DNA of 64,000 bases, taken from Rhizobium sp. Leaf371 (GTDB taxonomy: Bacteria; Pseudomonadota; Alphaproteobacteria; Rhizobiales; Rhizobiaceae). The stretch is from contig NZ_LMQB01000023.1 in the NCBI RefSeq assembly GCF_001424045.1, positions 372,001 to 436,000 of the forward strand. The letters run 5' to 3'. The position numbers and the translations under genes are program-made. Below, piece by piece: positions 55,063 through 63,673 of the stretch. The notes beneath the pieces were generated by a model, which was not told where the DNA came from, made no database searches, and saw only the letters and a program-made list of their open reading frames with translations. The stretch's first letter is position 1; the number at the start of each line of letters is the position of its first letter.

Positions 55063-55779
55063 ATGAATTCCGTACCCGACCAGCCGATTGTGGCGCCGGA
55101 CGACATCAACGTCCCCGAAGCGGAGGACGACGACTTGCCGCTCAATGGGCGCATGTGCATCGTCACCCGCACGAGCGGTCCGGCCGACGACGGCCTGATC
55201 CGCTTCGTTGCGGGGCCGGACGGCCGGGTGGTCGCGGACCTGAAACGCCAGTTGCCGGGACGCGGCTGCTGGGTCACCGCCGAGCGGGCGGTTCTCGAGA
55301 CGGCGATCAAGCGCAAGCTGTTTGCGCGGGCGCTGAAGACGGCGGAGGCCAAGCCCGGCCCCGAGCTTCTGGACGAGGTCGAGAGGCTTCTGGTGCAGCA
55401 GCTGATCGGCATGATGAACATGGCGCGCAAGGCCGCGCAGTTCATCACCGGGGCGTCGAAAGTGGAACAGGCGGTGCGCGGCATGGCAGCCATCGCCACC
55501 TTCCACGCCTCCACGGCCGCACCCGACGGCGTGCGGAAAATTGACCAGGCGCGCAAGGCCATAAGCTTTGCCACCGACGACGGCGAGCAGATACCCACCT
55601 TCCGCTTCTTCACCGGAGAGGAATTGGATACGTTGCTCGGAAGTAATTCTTTTATCCATGCCGCAGCGCTTGCAGGGCAGGCGGGTGAGGGTGTAGTGAA
55701 GCGCGCAAACATGCTGGAACGATACCGGGGCGAAATGTCCCCCCGTGCCTTCGGCGACGCTTCCCAGCCGACATCATGA
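55063..55779 (+). CDS. ylxR: YlxR (DUF448/RnpM) protein fused to an L7Ae-like domain
   Basis: This is a 238-residue RNA-binding protein. The N-terminal half (residues 25-100) is YlxR: GRMCIVTRTSG, LIRFVAGPDGRVVADLKRQL, PGRGCWV; the C-terminal half (about 110-220) is an L7Ae/eL8-like fold (MMNMARKAAQFITGASKVEQ). YlxR homologues modulate RNase P in Firmicutes; the fusion is a usual alphaproteobacterial form. The ATG lies 5 nt after nusA, so translation is tightly linked. Confidence 0.9.
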   Translation: MNSVPDQPIVAPDDINVPEAEDDDLPLNGRMCIVTRTSGPADDGLIRFVAGPDGRVVADLKRQLPGRGCWVTAERAVLETAIKRKLFARALKTAEAKPGPELLDEVERLLVQQLIGMMNMARKAAQFITGASKVEQAVRGMAAIATFHASTAAPDGVRKIDQARKAISFATDDGEQIPTFRFFTGEELDTLLGSNSFIHAAALAGQAGEGVVKRANMLERYRGEMSPRAFGDASQPTS

Positions 55780-55885
55780 CGCGGGACACCGGCCACGGCC
55801 GTGACGACCGCAATACAGTAAGACGACAATCGAACGACGGGGTCTGGTGATACGCATCCGGCTTCGATCTTAGGAACGGAACGGA

Positions 55886-58564
55886 ATGACCGATAACAAC
55901 GACGACAAGACCCTGAGCGGAGCCGGCAAGAAGACTCTGACGCTGCGCCCCTCCGGCGTGAGCCAGGGCACAGTCCGCCAGGACATGGGCCGCGGCCGCA
56001 CGAAGGCTGTCGTGGTCGAAACCCGCAAACGCCGCCCCACACGGCCCGAGGACGAGAAGCCGGTCACACCGATCGCCTCGGCTCCCGTCCGTGCGCCGCA
56101 GCCTCAGCCGCAGCCGCAGCCGCGCCCCCCGGAAACCCGGCCCATGCAGCAGACGTCGGTTCGCCCGCAGCCCCAGGCTCCGCGGCCGGATCCGGCACGT
56201 CCGCGCACCGGCGTCGTTCTGAACCAGCTTTCGGCCGGTGAAATCGACGCGCGCCGTCGCGCGCTCGCCGAAGCGCAGATCCGCGATGCCGAGGAAGCCA
56301 AGGCCCGCGCCGCCGCCGAGGAAAAGCGCAAGATCGAGGAAGCCGAGCGTCTGAAGCGCGAAGCCGAGGAAGCCGCACGCCGCGAAGCGGAAGAAGCTGC
56401 CCGTCCTGCGGCCGAACGCGAAGCCGAGAAGGTGGCGCTGGCCGCTGCCGCGGAAGCCGAAAAGGCTGCGGCCGCAGCCGCCGCTGCCGCTCCTCCGGTC
56501 GTCGAGCGCCCTGCTCCCATCATCACGACGGATGCGAACGGCGTGCGCACGCGCCGCACCAATGAGGCCGAGGAAACCCGCCCTGCCCGTCCCGGCGCCG
56601 TGCCGGTTCGCGGCAAGCCCGTTCGCCCCGAGCCTGCCAAGGCTCCGGCGCGCCCGAAGACCGAGGAAGAACGCCGCAAGGGCAAGCTGACGCTGACCGC
56701 AGCTCTCGACGACGACGGCAATGCCCGTGGCCGCTCGCTTGCCGCCATGCGCCGCCGGCAGGAGAAGTTCCGCCGCAGCCAGATGCAGGAAACGCGCGAA
56801 AAGGTCATGCGCGAAGTTATCCTGCCGGAAACCATCACCATTCAGGAACTTTCGCAGCGCATGTCCGAGCGCGCCGTCGATGTCATCAAGTACCTGATGA
56901 AGGATGGCCAGATGATGAAGCCCGGCGACGTCATCGACGCCGATCTGGCCGAAATCATCGCGGCCGAATTCGGTCACACGGTCAAGCGCGTCTCGGAATC
57001 CGACGTCGAAGAAGGCATCTTCAACCAGGCCGACGATGCCGGCGAAATGGTGTCGCGTCCTCCGGTCGTGACCATCATGGGCCACGTCGACCACGGCAAG
57101 ACCTCGCTGCTCGACGCCATTCGCCAGACGAGCGTCGTCTCGGGTGAAGCCGGCGGCATCACGCAGCATATCGGCGCCTACCAGGTCGAGCAGAACGGCC
57201 AGAAGATCACCTTCATCGACACGCCCGGTCACGCGGCCTTCACGGCCATGCGTGCCCGTGGTGCGCAGGCCACCGACATCGCGATCCTCGTGGTCGCGGC
57301 CGACGACAGCGTCATGCCGCAGACGATCGAATCGATCAGCCACGCCAAGGCTGCCGACGTTCCGATCATCGTGGCGATCAACAAGATCGACAAGCATGAA
57401 GCCAACCCGGACAAGGTGCGCCAGCAGCTGCTGCAGCACGAAGTGTTCGTGGAATCGCTCGGCGGTGAGGTTCTCGACGTCGAAGTTTCGGCCAAGAACA
57501 AGCTCAACCTCGACAAGCTGCTCGAGGCGATCCTGCTGCAGGCCGAAATCCTCGACCTCAAGGCCGATCCGAGCCGGACGGCGGAAGGCATCGTCATCGA
57601 AGCCCAGCTCGATCGCGGTCGCGGTTCGGTTGCCACCGTGCTCGTCCAGAAGGGTACGCTGAAGCCCGGCCAGATCATCGTTGCCGGCGACCAGTGGGGC
57701 CGCGTGCGCGCGCTCGTCACCGACAAGGGCGACCATGTCAAGGAAGCCGGCCCGGCCACGCCGGTCGAGGTTCTCGGCCTTTCGGGAACGCCCGCTGCCG
57801 GCGATCGCTTCGCCGTCGTCGAGAACGAAAGCCGTGCCCGCGAGATCTCCGAATATCGCCAGCGCCTGACGCGCGACAAGGCGGTTGCCCGCCAGTCCGG
57901 TCAGCGCGGTTCGCTCGAACAGATGATGAGCAAGCTGCAGAACACCGGGTTCAAGGAGTTCCCGCTGGTCATCAAGGGCGACGTGCAGGGTTCGGTCGAA
58001 GCCATCATCGGTGCGCTCGATCGTCTCGGAACCGACGAAGTCCGGGCCCGCATCGTCCATTCGGGTGCCGGTGCGATCACCGAGTCCGATATCGCGCTGG
58101 CGGAATCGTCGGATGCGGCGATCATCGGCTTCAACGTGCGCGCCAACACGCAGGCACGTCAGGCGTCCGAGCGTTCGGGCATCGAGATCCGCTACTACAA
58201 CATCATCTACGACCTGGTGGATGACGTGAAGGCGGCGATGTCGGGTCTGCTCTCGCCGGAGCGTCGCGAAACCTTCCTCGGCAATGCCGAAATCCTGGAA
58301 GTGTTCAACATCACCAAGACCGGCAAGGTCGCGGGTTGCCGGGTGGTCGAAGGCAAGGTCGAGCGTGGTGCGGGCGTCCGCCTCGTGCGCGACAACGTCG
58401 TCATCCACGAAGGCAAGCTCAAGACCCTCAAGCGCTTCAAGGACGAAGTGTCCGAAGTGCCAGTCGGCCAGGAATGCGGCATGGCCTTCGAGAACTACGA
58501 AGACATCCGCGCCGGCGACACGATCGAGTGCTTCCGCGTGGAGCACATCACCCGCACGCTGTAA
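55886..58564 (+). CDS. infB: Translation initiation factor IF-2
   Basis: IF-2 is the GTPase that positions fMet-tRNA on the 30S subunit. The 892-residue protein has a long charged, Pro/Ala/Glu-rich N-terminal region (1-260) with a coiled coil ([19 protein letters not shown] type), an IF2_N segment, and a G domain from about residue 390: [12 protein letters not shown] (G1), DTPGHAAF (G3), NKIDKHE (G4), then C-terminal domains. ATG 55886 has AACGGAACGGA upstream. Confidence 0.97.
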   Translation: MTDNNDDKTLSGAGKKTLTLRPSGVSQGTVRQDMGRGRTKAVVVETRKRRPTRPEDEKPVTPIASAPVRAPQPQPQPQPRPPETRPMQQTSVRPQPQAPRPDPARPRTGVVLNQLSAGEIDARRRALAEAQIRDAEEAKARAAAEEKRKIEEAERLKREAEEAARREAEEAARPAAEREAEKVALAAAAEAEKAAAAAAAAAPPVVERPAPIITTDANGVRTRRTNEAEETRPARPGAVPVRGKPVRPEPAKAPARPKTEEERRKGKLTLTAALDDDGNARGRSLAAMRRRQEKFRRSQMQETREKVMREVILPETITIQELSQRMSERAVDVIKYLMKDGQMMKPGDVIDADLAEIIAAEFGHTVKRVSESDVEEGIFNQADDAGEMVSRPPVVTIMGHVDHGKTSLLDAIRQTSVVSGEAGGITQHIGAYQVEQNGQKITFIDTPGHAAFTAMRARGAQATDIAILVVAADDSVMPQTIESISHAKAADVPIIVAINKIDKHEANPDKVRQQLLQHEVFVESLGGEVLDVEVSAKNKLNLDKLLEAILLQAEILDLKADPSRTAEGIVIEAQLDRGRGSVATVLVQKGTLKPGQIIVAGDQWGRVRALVTDKGDHVKEAGPATPVEVLGLSGTPAAGDRFAVVENESRAREISEYRQRLTRDKAVARQSGQRGSLEQMMSKLQNTGFKEFPLVIKGDVQGSVEAIIGALDRLGTDEVRARIVHSGAGAITESDIALAESSDAAIIGFNVRANTQARQASERSGIEIRYYNIIYDLVDDVKAAMSGLLSPERRETFLGNAEILEVFNITKTGKVAGCRVVEGKVERGAGVRLVRDNVVIHEGKLKTLKRFKDEVSEVPVGQECGMAFENYEDIRAGDTIECFRVEHITRTL

Positions 58565-58587
58565 GGCGAGCGCGGATAAAAGGTTTG

Positions 58588-58613
58588 AAATGGCGGCTCC
58601 GGCCGCCATTTTC
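58588..58613 (+). terminator. Intrinsic terminator after infB
   Basis: A perfect 10-bp stem (AAATGGCGGC and complement) with a TCCG loop ends in TTTTC. It lies 24 nt past the infB stop and closes the rimP-infB operon; rbfA and truB, usual companions, do not follow. Confidence 0.8.
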
Positions 58614-58689
58614 ATGTCCGGTCGCCGTTTCGATGTCGCGAGCAATGTAACCGGCCCCGTCACGACTGGACCGCCGAAGGAGCAGGATC

Positions 58690-58980
58690 ATGAGCCAGGG
58701 AAAGCCCCGCATCAGCATTCTCTATTGCACGCAGTGCAACTGGCTCCTGCGCTCCGGCTGGATGGCGCAGGAGCTGCTTCAGACCTTTTCAGACGCGCTT
58801 GGCGAAGTGGCCCTCGTTCCGGGAACTGGCGGCGTGTTCGAGATCCGGGTCGATGAGACGCTGATCTGGGAGCGCAAGGCAGATGGCGGGTTTCCGGGAC
58901 CGAAGGAGCTGAAACAGCGGGTGCGGGACCTTATCGCGCCGGAGCGCGATCTCGGGCATACGGATCGGCCCGCCTCTTGA
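58690..58980 (+). CDS. Rdx/SelT-SelW-SelH family thioredoxin-like protein
   Basis: This is a 96-residue protein with a CxxC motif in YCTQCNWLLRSGWMAQELL, followed by the EIRVDETLIWERKADGGFPG strand-helix pattern of the Rdx family (SelW-like). It probably has a redox role through the CxxC pair, with Cys in place of selenocysteine. Its stop overlaps the start of the YqaA-like gene (TTGA), so they are coupled. Confidence 0.92.
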   Translation: MSQGKPRISILYCTQCNWLLRSGWMAQELLQTFSDALGEVALVPGTGGVFEIRVDETLIWERKADGGFPGPKELKQRVRDLIAPERDLGHTDRPAS

Positions 58981-59402
58981 GCCTTGCAGCCCTCGTCGGC
59001 GTCTTCGCCGCGGCATTCTTGTCCGCCACGCTTCTTTTCGGGCTGTCGGAAGCTGTCGTCATCTCGGCGCTTCAGGATCCGGATCTGCCGCGCGGTCTCG
59101 TCTTCATCGTCGCCACCTTTGGCAACGTATCGGGTGCCGTCGTCAATTTCGTCCTCGGTCGCTTCTTCCTCCGGTTCGAGGGACGGCGGTGGTTTCCCGT
59201 CTCGCAGAAGAGCCGCGCGCGGGCGGAGGCGATTTTCCGAAAGTATGGGCAGCCGGTTCTGTTGCTCTCCTGGCTTCCCGTCATCGGCGATCCGCTGACG
59301 CTGGCTGCGGGGCTGCTGCGCATGCCGTGGCCCGCCTTCGTGCTCTATGTCACGATCGGCAAGGCCGTCCGCTATGCCCTGCTGGTCTGGGTTTTCGGTT
59401 GA
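58977..59402 (+). CDS. YqaA-like small membrane protein (SNARE-associated/DedA superfamily)
   Basis: This is a 141-residue membrane protein with three to four helices and the DedA-like motif FGNVSGAVVNFVLGRFF and WLPVIGDPLTLAAGLLRMPW. The start is a TTG overlapping the Rdx stop. DedA-superfamily proteins act in lipid carrier or lipid flipping; the YqaA subgroup role is not defined. Co-transcription with the Rdx gene is evident. Confidence 0.88.
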   Translation: MSLAALVGVFAAAFLSATLLFGLSEAVVISALQDPDLPRGLVFIVATFGNVSGAVVNFVLGRFFLRFEGRRWFPVSQKSRARAEAIFRKYGQPVLLLSWLPVIGDPLTLAAGLLRMPWPAFVLYVTIGKAVRYALLVWVFG

Positions 59403-59542
59403 GGCGGCTTCGGTAACTTCCTTCTTATTTTCGTGGCCCCCGCTCGTCCCGCGGCTTTGACGTGGCCCGGCTTTGCGTTATTCCTGCCAGACATGCCGCG
59501 CGCCACCGGGCACGCTTTGGAAGACGCAGGAGCCAGATCCCC

Positions 59543-61006
59543 ATGAGCCTGAAATTCGGAACCAGCGGGCTGCGTGGCCTGTCCGTCGATCTCGAAGGCC
59601 CGGCTGCCGCGCTTTATGCCACCGCCTTCGCGCACACGCTGCTTGCCTCCGGTCAGGCCAAGCCCGGCGACACGGTTCTGATCGCGCGAGACTTCCGTGC
59701 GTCCAGTCCGGCGATCGCCGCCATCGCAGCAGGTGCGCTCCTGCGCGCCGGTCTGACCGTGCGCGACTGCGGCACCGTACCGACGCCGGCGCTTGCGCTC
59801 TATGCGCTGACCACCCGCTCCGCCGCACTGATGGTCACCGGCTCGCATATTCCCGCCGACCGCAACGGTATCAAGTTCTACCGGCCGGACGGAGAGATCG
59901 CGAAGGACGACGAACTGGCGATCACGCAGGCGGCGGATGCGCTTCAGGCGAGCCTCGTCGCGATCGATGCGACGCCCGCCGAGGTGCCAAATATCGAGCC
60001 GACCGTGCGCGACCTCTTCATCGCCCGCAACATGGCCCTCCTGCCGGAGCGCGCGCTATCCGGCCTCAAAGTCGGGGTCTACCAGCACTCGACGGTCGCT
60101 CGCGACCTCTTCGTCGATGTGCTCGCGCGTTACGGCGCAGAAGTGGTTCCGCTCGGCCGGTCCGACACCTTCATTCCGGTCGATACCGAAGCGGTCTCCG
60201 CGGACACCGTTTCGGCTCTTCGCCGCTGGGCGGGCGAGCATGCGCTCGATGCGATCGTTTCAGCAGATGGAGACGGCGACCGGCCGCTCGTCAGCAACGA
60301 AGCCGGCGAGCCGATCCGAGGCGATCTGCTCGGCCTGATCGCGGCCGAATTCCTCGGCGCGACCGTCGCGGTCACCCCCGTCACCTCGAATTCCGGGCTG
60401 GAGCGACGCGGCACGACCGAGGTGCTCCGGACCCGCGTCGGTTCCCCCTTCGTCATTGCCGGCATGCAGGACGCGGTCACGTCAGGCCATGCCTGCGTGG
60501 TCGGTTTCGAGGCGAATGGCGGAACCTTGACGGGGAGCGATGTGACGGTCAACGGCACCCGGTTTGCCGCCCTGCCGACACGGGACTGCTTCCTGCCGGT
60601 GCTGGCCGTGCTTTATCAGGCCGCAGAGCGCCGTGAGCCGCTTTCGGCCATCGTTGCAGGCTACCGCCTGCCCGTCGCGCTCAGCGACCGCCTGGAGCGA
60701 TTTCCGGTGGAAACGAGCCAGGCTCTGATGGCGGCGTTGCGCAGCACGCCTGAAGCACTCGCCGCGTTCCTGAAGCCGCTCGGCGCGCCCGCCGCCGTCA
60801 GCGATATCGACGGCCTGCGGATCACGCTGATGGACGACAGCATCGTCCACCTCCGCCCATCCGGCAACGCCCCGGAAATGCGCTGCTATGTGGAAAGCGC
60901 CACCGAGGAGAAGGCACAGGCCCTGCTGGCCGACGGTCTCGCCCGCATCCGTGACTGGGCGGACCAATTCGGACAGGCCGGGACGACGGGTCGCGCCTCG
61001 GAATGA
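59543..61006 (+). CDS. Phosphomannomutase/phosphoglucomutase family enzyme
   Basis: This is a 487-residue alpha-D-phosphohexomutase. Motifs: active-site Ser in VTGSHIPADRNGIKFY, metal loop SADGDGDRPL, sugar-binding GFEANGG and phosphate-binding RPSGNAPEMRCYVES. It interconverts mannose-6-phosphate and mannose-1-phosphate, feeding GDP-mannose or exopolysaccharide (as ManB/NoeK-type). ATG 59543 has AGGAG upstream; the in-frame GTG at 59462 gives an unlikely basic N-tail. Confidence 0.92.
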   Translation: MSLKFGTSGLRGLSVDLEGPAAALYATAFAHTLLASGQAKPGDTVLIARDFRASSPAIAAIAAGALLRAGLTVRDCGTVPTPALALYALTTRSAALMVTGSHIPADRNGIKFYRPDGEIAKDDELAITQAADALQASLVAIDATPAEVPNIEPTVRDLFIARNMALLPERALSGLKVGVYQHSTVARDLFVDVLARYGAEVVPLGRSDTFIPVDTEAVSADTVSALRRWAGEHALDAIVSADGDGDRPLVSNEAGEPIRGDLLGLIAAEFLGATVAVTPVTSNSGLERRGTTEVLRTRVGSPFVIAGMQDAVTSGHACVVGFEANGGTLTGSDVTVNGTRFAALPTRDCFLPVLAVLYQAAERREPLSAIVAGYRLPVALSDRLERFPVETSQALMAALRSTPEALAAFLKPLGAPAAVSDIDGLRITLMDDSIVHLRPSGNAPEMRCYVESATEEKAQALLADGLARIRDWADQFGQAGTTGRASE

Positions 61007-61062
61007 AAAGCGAGGAATTTCCGTTATTTATCCCCGCTGTCGCGAAATCTTCAAAAACGCTG

Positions 61063-61091
61063 TTGACACCGGACGCCCGGCCTTTTACATC
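61063..61091 (+). promoter_or_regulatory. Sigma-70 promoter of tRNA-Leu
   Basis: A consensus -35 TTGACA (61063-61068), a 17-bp spacer, and a -10 TACATC (61086-61091) lie 10 nt before the mature 5' end of the tRNA. Confidence 0.65.
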
Positions 61092-61101
61092 CCCGCTCGT
61101 C

Positions 61102-61188
61102 GCCCAGATGGCGGAATTGGTAGACGCGCCAGCTTCAGGTGCTGGTACCCGAAAGGGTGTGGAGGTTCGAGTCCTCTTCTGGGCACCA
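61102..61188 (+). tRNA. tRNA-Leu (anticodon CAG)
   Basis: The 87-nt cloverleaf begins GCCCAGATGGCGGAATTGG and ends GGGCACCA with encoded CCA. The anticodon stem CCAGC/GCTGG flanks loop TTCAGGT, so the anticodon is CAG (61136-61138) and the tRNA reads CUG. A long variable arm (ACCCGAAAGGGT) and TTCGAGT T-loop confirm a class II leucine tRNA. Confidence 0.97.
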
Positions 61189-61209
61189 AATTCCCGATGA
61201 TGATCCATA

Positions 61210-61233
61210 AAGCCCTGCTTAAGCAGGGCTTTT
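61210..61233 (+). terminator. Terminator of tRNA-Leu
   Basis: AAGCCCTGC-TTAA-GCAGGGCTT is a perfect 9-bp stem followed by TT, placed 22 nt after the tRNA end. Confidence 0.85.
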
Positions 61234-61517
61234 GGCGTTTTGGGCGTCTGTCAGACCAGGCCAGCCACCGCATGACGACAGCATCAGCGGCAACGGTGTG
61301 ATCAGTCCGCAACATGAGGCCTGCCACGGATGCAGCCGCGGGCCCCCATCCGAACCGCTGTCGCAAAACTCTTACTTTTCATCCTGAAGAAGTCACGCTT
61401 CTCAGGCGGCCTCTTTTCGCATTTCCTTGAACATGTTCCGATGATTCGCGGTGCGCCTGTTTCGCGCTCCAAGGGAGGGGACATGTAAGCTTCATGATCA
61501 AGCGAAGGGGTGTCGTG
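61234..61517. other. 284-nt region after the tRNA, no gene supported
   Basis: The stretch has no open frame with a convincing start or ribosome site on either strand, no integrase, no direct repeat of the tRNA 3' end and no CRISPR-like repeats. It probably contains the promoter of the small gene at 61518. Confidence 0.4.
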
Positions 61518-61730
61518 ATGGGGAACTACGAGAACGTGGAAAATTGGGCTGTGCTGCGGGCACAGCAGATCCTGATGCGGGAAGGCATGGACCTTGCCGT
61601 ATCGGTGCGGGACGCGAATACGGGGGCGGTTCGCGCGAAGGGCAAGCTTCTGGCCATGGCGATCGCTGCATCGCTGATGGAGGCCTCCGCCTCTTCCTCC
61701 ATGCGGAATGACGCAAGCCCGTCGATGTAG
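61518..61730 (+). CDS. 70-residue protein of unknown function
   Basis: A short soluble protein starts MGNYENVENWAVLRAQQILM, with an Ala-rich helical C-half (LLAMAIAASLMEASASSSM). ATG 61518 has AAGGGG 7 nt upstream, better than ATG 61494. No domain is recognised. It lies 81 nt upstream of another 70-residue gene on the same strand, and both may be in one transcript. Confidence 0.6.
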   Translation: MGNYENVENWAVLRAQQILMREGMDLAVSVRDANTGAVRAKGKLLAMAIAASLMEASASSSMRNDASPSM

Positions 61731-61811
61731 GGATTGCCCGACCTGCAGGATGCCCTTACAGATCGACGCCAGGTCAGGTCGGCTGTCCCTGCAGGGAAGA
61801 AGGAGGACGTC

Positions 61812-62024
61812 ATGTCGTTCATCTCGGATATGGCGCTCGAGCAAACGGAAATCGATGTCGTCTACCGGGCACTCGATCTCTGGTGCCAGGAGATCGGCAC
61901 GCCGATCGACAGTGCGGACGGTCGCGATGTCGCGACCGTGCTCCTCGGCCTCTACAAGACGGGCCATACCAGCGAGGCGGCACTGCTGGCGGCGATGCGC
62001 AGAATCACCGCCGACGAGACCTGA
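61812..62024 (+). CDS. 70-residue protein of unknown function
   Basis: The protein starts MSFISDMALEQTEIDVVYRA and is helical and acidic (LWCQEIGTPIDSADGRDVAT). ATG 61812 has GGAGGACGTC upstream, a strong ribosome site that decides this start over longer frames. I do not recognise the family. It converges with the dehydrogenase gene (28 nt gap). Confidence 0.7.
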   Translation: MSFISDMALEQTEIDVVYRALDLWCQEIGTPIDSADGRDVATVLLGLYKTGHTSEAALLAAMRRITADET

Positions 62025-62051
62025 TCTCCAGAACGCCAGTCCCGCGCGTCC

Positions 62052-63083
62052 TTAGTTGTTGGTGACGGGCTTCGAGCGCATGCGGGATACGGTTTCCCGC
62101 TCGGCGCGCTTGCAGCGCATGGGCGGCAGGCCGCGGTCCATCAGGTCCATGTCTTCGAGCACCATGTCGCCCATTTTCTTGAAGGCGCTGTCGAGCGCTC
62201 CGGCCCTGTGCGCCGAGCGCAGAAAGCCGGGCAAGGTGCGAACCTTGTGGTCGAGCGGCAGGGGCTCTTCGGGGAAGACGTCGCTCGCCGCAACGATGTG
62301 ACCCTGCTCGACGGCGGCCATCAGATCCTTGAAGTCCACGACATTGGCGCGGCTCAGGAGAATGAAGGCCGCCCCCTTCTTCATCTTTGCGAACGCGCGC
62401 GCGTCGAGGAAGCCTTCGTTCTCACTCGTCACCGCGGCCACGACGAAAATGAAATCGCTTTCCGACAACACGGTGTCCAGATCCGCCGGAACGACGCCGT
62501 TGTCCTTGAGAATCGAGGCCGGCAACCAGGGATCGAACACCCGCGTGACCGTCCGGAAACCGGTAAGGACCCGGTTCAGTGCCTTGCCGAGATCGCCAAA
62601 GCCGATGATGCCGACATCCGAGCCACTGAGAAGCCGCGCCGTCCGATTGCCGTCTCCGCCCCAGAGCTCCCGCCCCTCGCGAAAATCGAGATCGGCATCG
62701 ACGACGCCGCGTGCGATGCCGAGCGCCATGGCGAGACCCAGTTCCGCCACGGGCTCGGCAAAGACCTGACCCGTGGTGACGACATGGATGCCGCGCTCAA
62801 ACAGCACGTCATAGGGCATATTGTTGATAAGGTTGCTTTCCACATTCAGGATGGAGCGCAGTTTGGGCATCCGCGCCAGCGTCGCGGCGTCGAGCGGCGG
62901 CTGGCCGAGGACGTAGCGCGCCGCACCCAGTATATCACCATCGAGACTGGCGACGGTATCGGCCGCCACCTCGACGATCCGATAACGGTCGTGAAGGGCG
63001 CCAAGGGCTTCCGTTGTGAAGATCAGATCGAGCGTTCGCGGCTCGGGTGCGCTGATCACCAGCGGCTTTTCGTTTTCGGACAT
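62052..63083 (-). CDS. D-2-hydroxyacid dehydrogenase-family protein
   Basis: This is a 343-residue NAD(P)-dependent dehydrogenase of the D-isomer 2-hydroxyacid family. The nucleotide-binding motif is GIIGFGDLGKALN, and the catalytic set is Arg in LLSRANVVD, Glu in DVFPEEPLP and His in SAHRAGAL. Substrate could be glyoxylate, phosphoglycerate or another 2-oxoacid; the sequence does not decide. ATG 63083 has GGAGGAACGCGA upstream. Confidence 0.87.
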   Translation of the reverse strand: MSENEKPLVISAPEPRTLDLIFTTEALGALHDRYRIVEVAADTVASLDGDILGAARYVLGQPPLDAATLARMPKLRSILNVESNLINNMPYDVLFERGIHVVTTGQVFAEPVAELGLAMALGIARGVVDADLDFREGRELWGGDGNRTARLLSGSDVGIIGFGDLGKALNRVLTGFRTVTRVFDPWLPASILKDNGVVPADLDTVLSESDFIFVVAAVTSENEGFLDARAFAKMKKGAAFILLSRANVVDFKDLMAAVEQGHIVAASDVFPEEPLPLDHKVRTLPGFLRSAHRAGALDSAFKKMGDMVLEDMDLMDRGLPPMRCKRAERETVSRMRSKPVTNN

Positions 63084-63203
63084 TCGCGTTCCTCCCGCAT
63101 CGTCAGGTGCCACGTCGTCGAAGAGCGTGGTGCATCAGCCTTTGCGGCTGAACGCACTCTTCCGTAGCAGACGAAAAGCGGATGGGAAATCGCGGCGCGG
63201 GGG

Positions 63204-63536
63204 TTAATAATTCAGGCCGCGAAGCTGCCGATAGTTCGATGGCGGCAGGCGGGGCGAGACGAATTCGGGGCCTCCATCCCGGCTGCAGACATTGACCGTA
63301 TGGTATCGCGGGCCCCGCGTCGGCACGATGTTGCCGAGCGCGCGATCGATGAGCACCTGTTCGCAGCGCAAATTGCTTGTCATGCCCAACGGATCCTCCG
63401 GTTTGACACCGGGCAGGCTGTCGAAGGTCAAGGCCGGCTTCCGGGGTTCGGCCGCAGTCGCAGTCGCTGCGGCGCCGAGGGCTGCCACGATGCCGATGCA
63501 TGCGGCCATGGCCCAGTTGCAGATCTTTCGTCCCAT
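63204..63536 (-). CDS. Small exported protein of unknown function
   Basis: This is a 110-residue protein with a signal peptide (MGRKICNWAMAACIGIVAAL then GAAATATA) and a mature part with two Cys (LRCEQV, NVCSRD) that could form a disulfide. It ends in LPPSNYRQLRGLNY. No domain is recognised; similar short secreted proteins occur in rhizobia. It is divergent from the nrnC start with a palindrome between them. Confidence 0.75.
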   Translation of the reverse strand: MGRKICNWAMAACIGIVAALGAAATATAAEPRKPALTFDSLPGVKPEDPLGMTSNLRCEQVLIDRALGNIVPTRGPRYHTVNVCSRDGGPEFVSPRLPPSNYRQLRGLNY

Positions 63537-63612
63537 GGCTCACGCCCCTTTTCCGCCCATCCGTCGCCCGCTGACCGGTTCCGCCGCTGGAGCCCCAGCG
63601 ACCCTATCGCAT

Positions 63613-63626
63613 CGGAACCGGTTCCG
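63613..63626. promoter_or_regulatory. 14-bp palindrome in the nrnC divergent region
   Basis: CGGAACCGGTTCCG is a perfect 14-bp palindrome located between two divergent genes; ACCGGTTCCGC is repeated at 63574-63584 and 63617-63627. It may be an operator, but no regulator is known. Confidence 0.35.
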
Positions 63627-63673
63627 CGCTATACCGCCGGCGCAGCCTGTCAAAGGATGATGTGGGGATCTCC

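Noticed and set aside
55652-58663. Long open frame antisense to infB (about 1000 codons)
   Set aside because: It mirrors the GC-rich third positions of infB and has no recognisable domain or ribosome site; infB on + is certain.
61189-61517. tRNA-Leu integration site for a mobile element
   Set aside because: No integrase, no repeat of the tRNA 3' end and no composition change nearby.
61302-61967. Minus-strand frame of 221 codons
   Set aside because: Antisense to the two 70-residue genes and rich in His/Arg/Cys without domain; no ribosome site seen.
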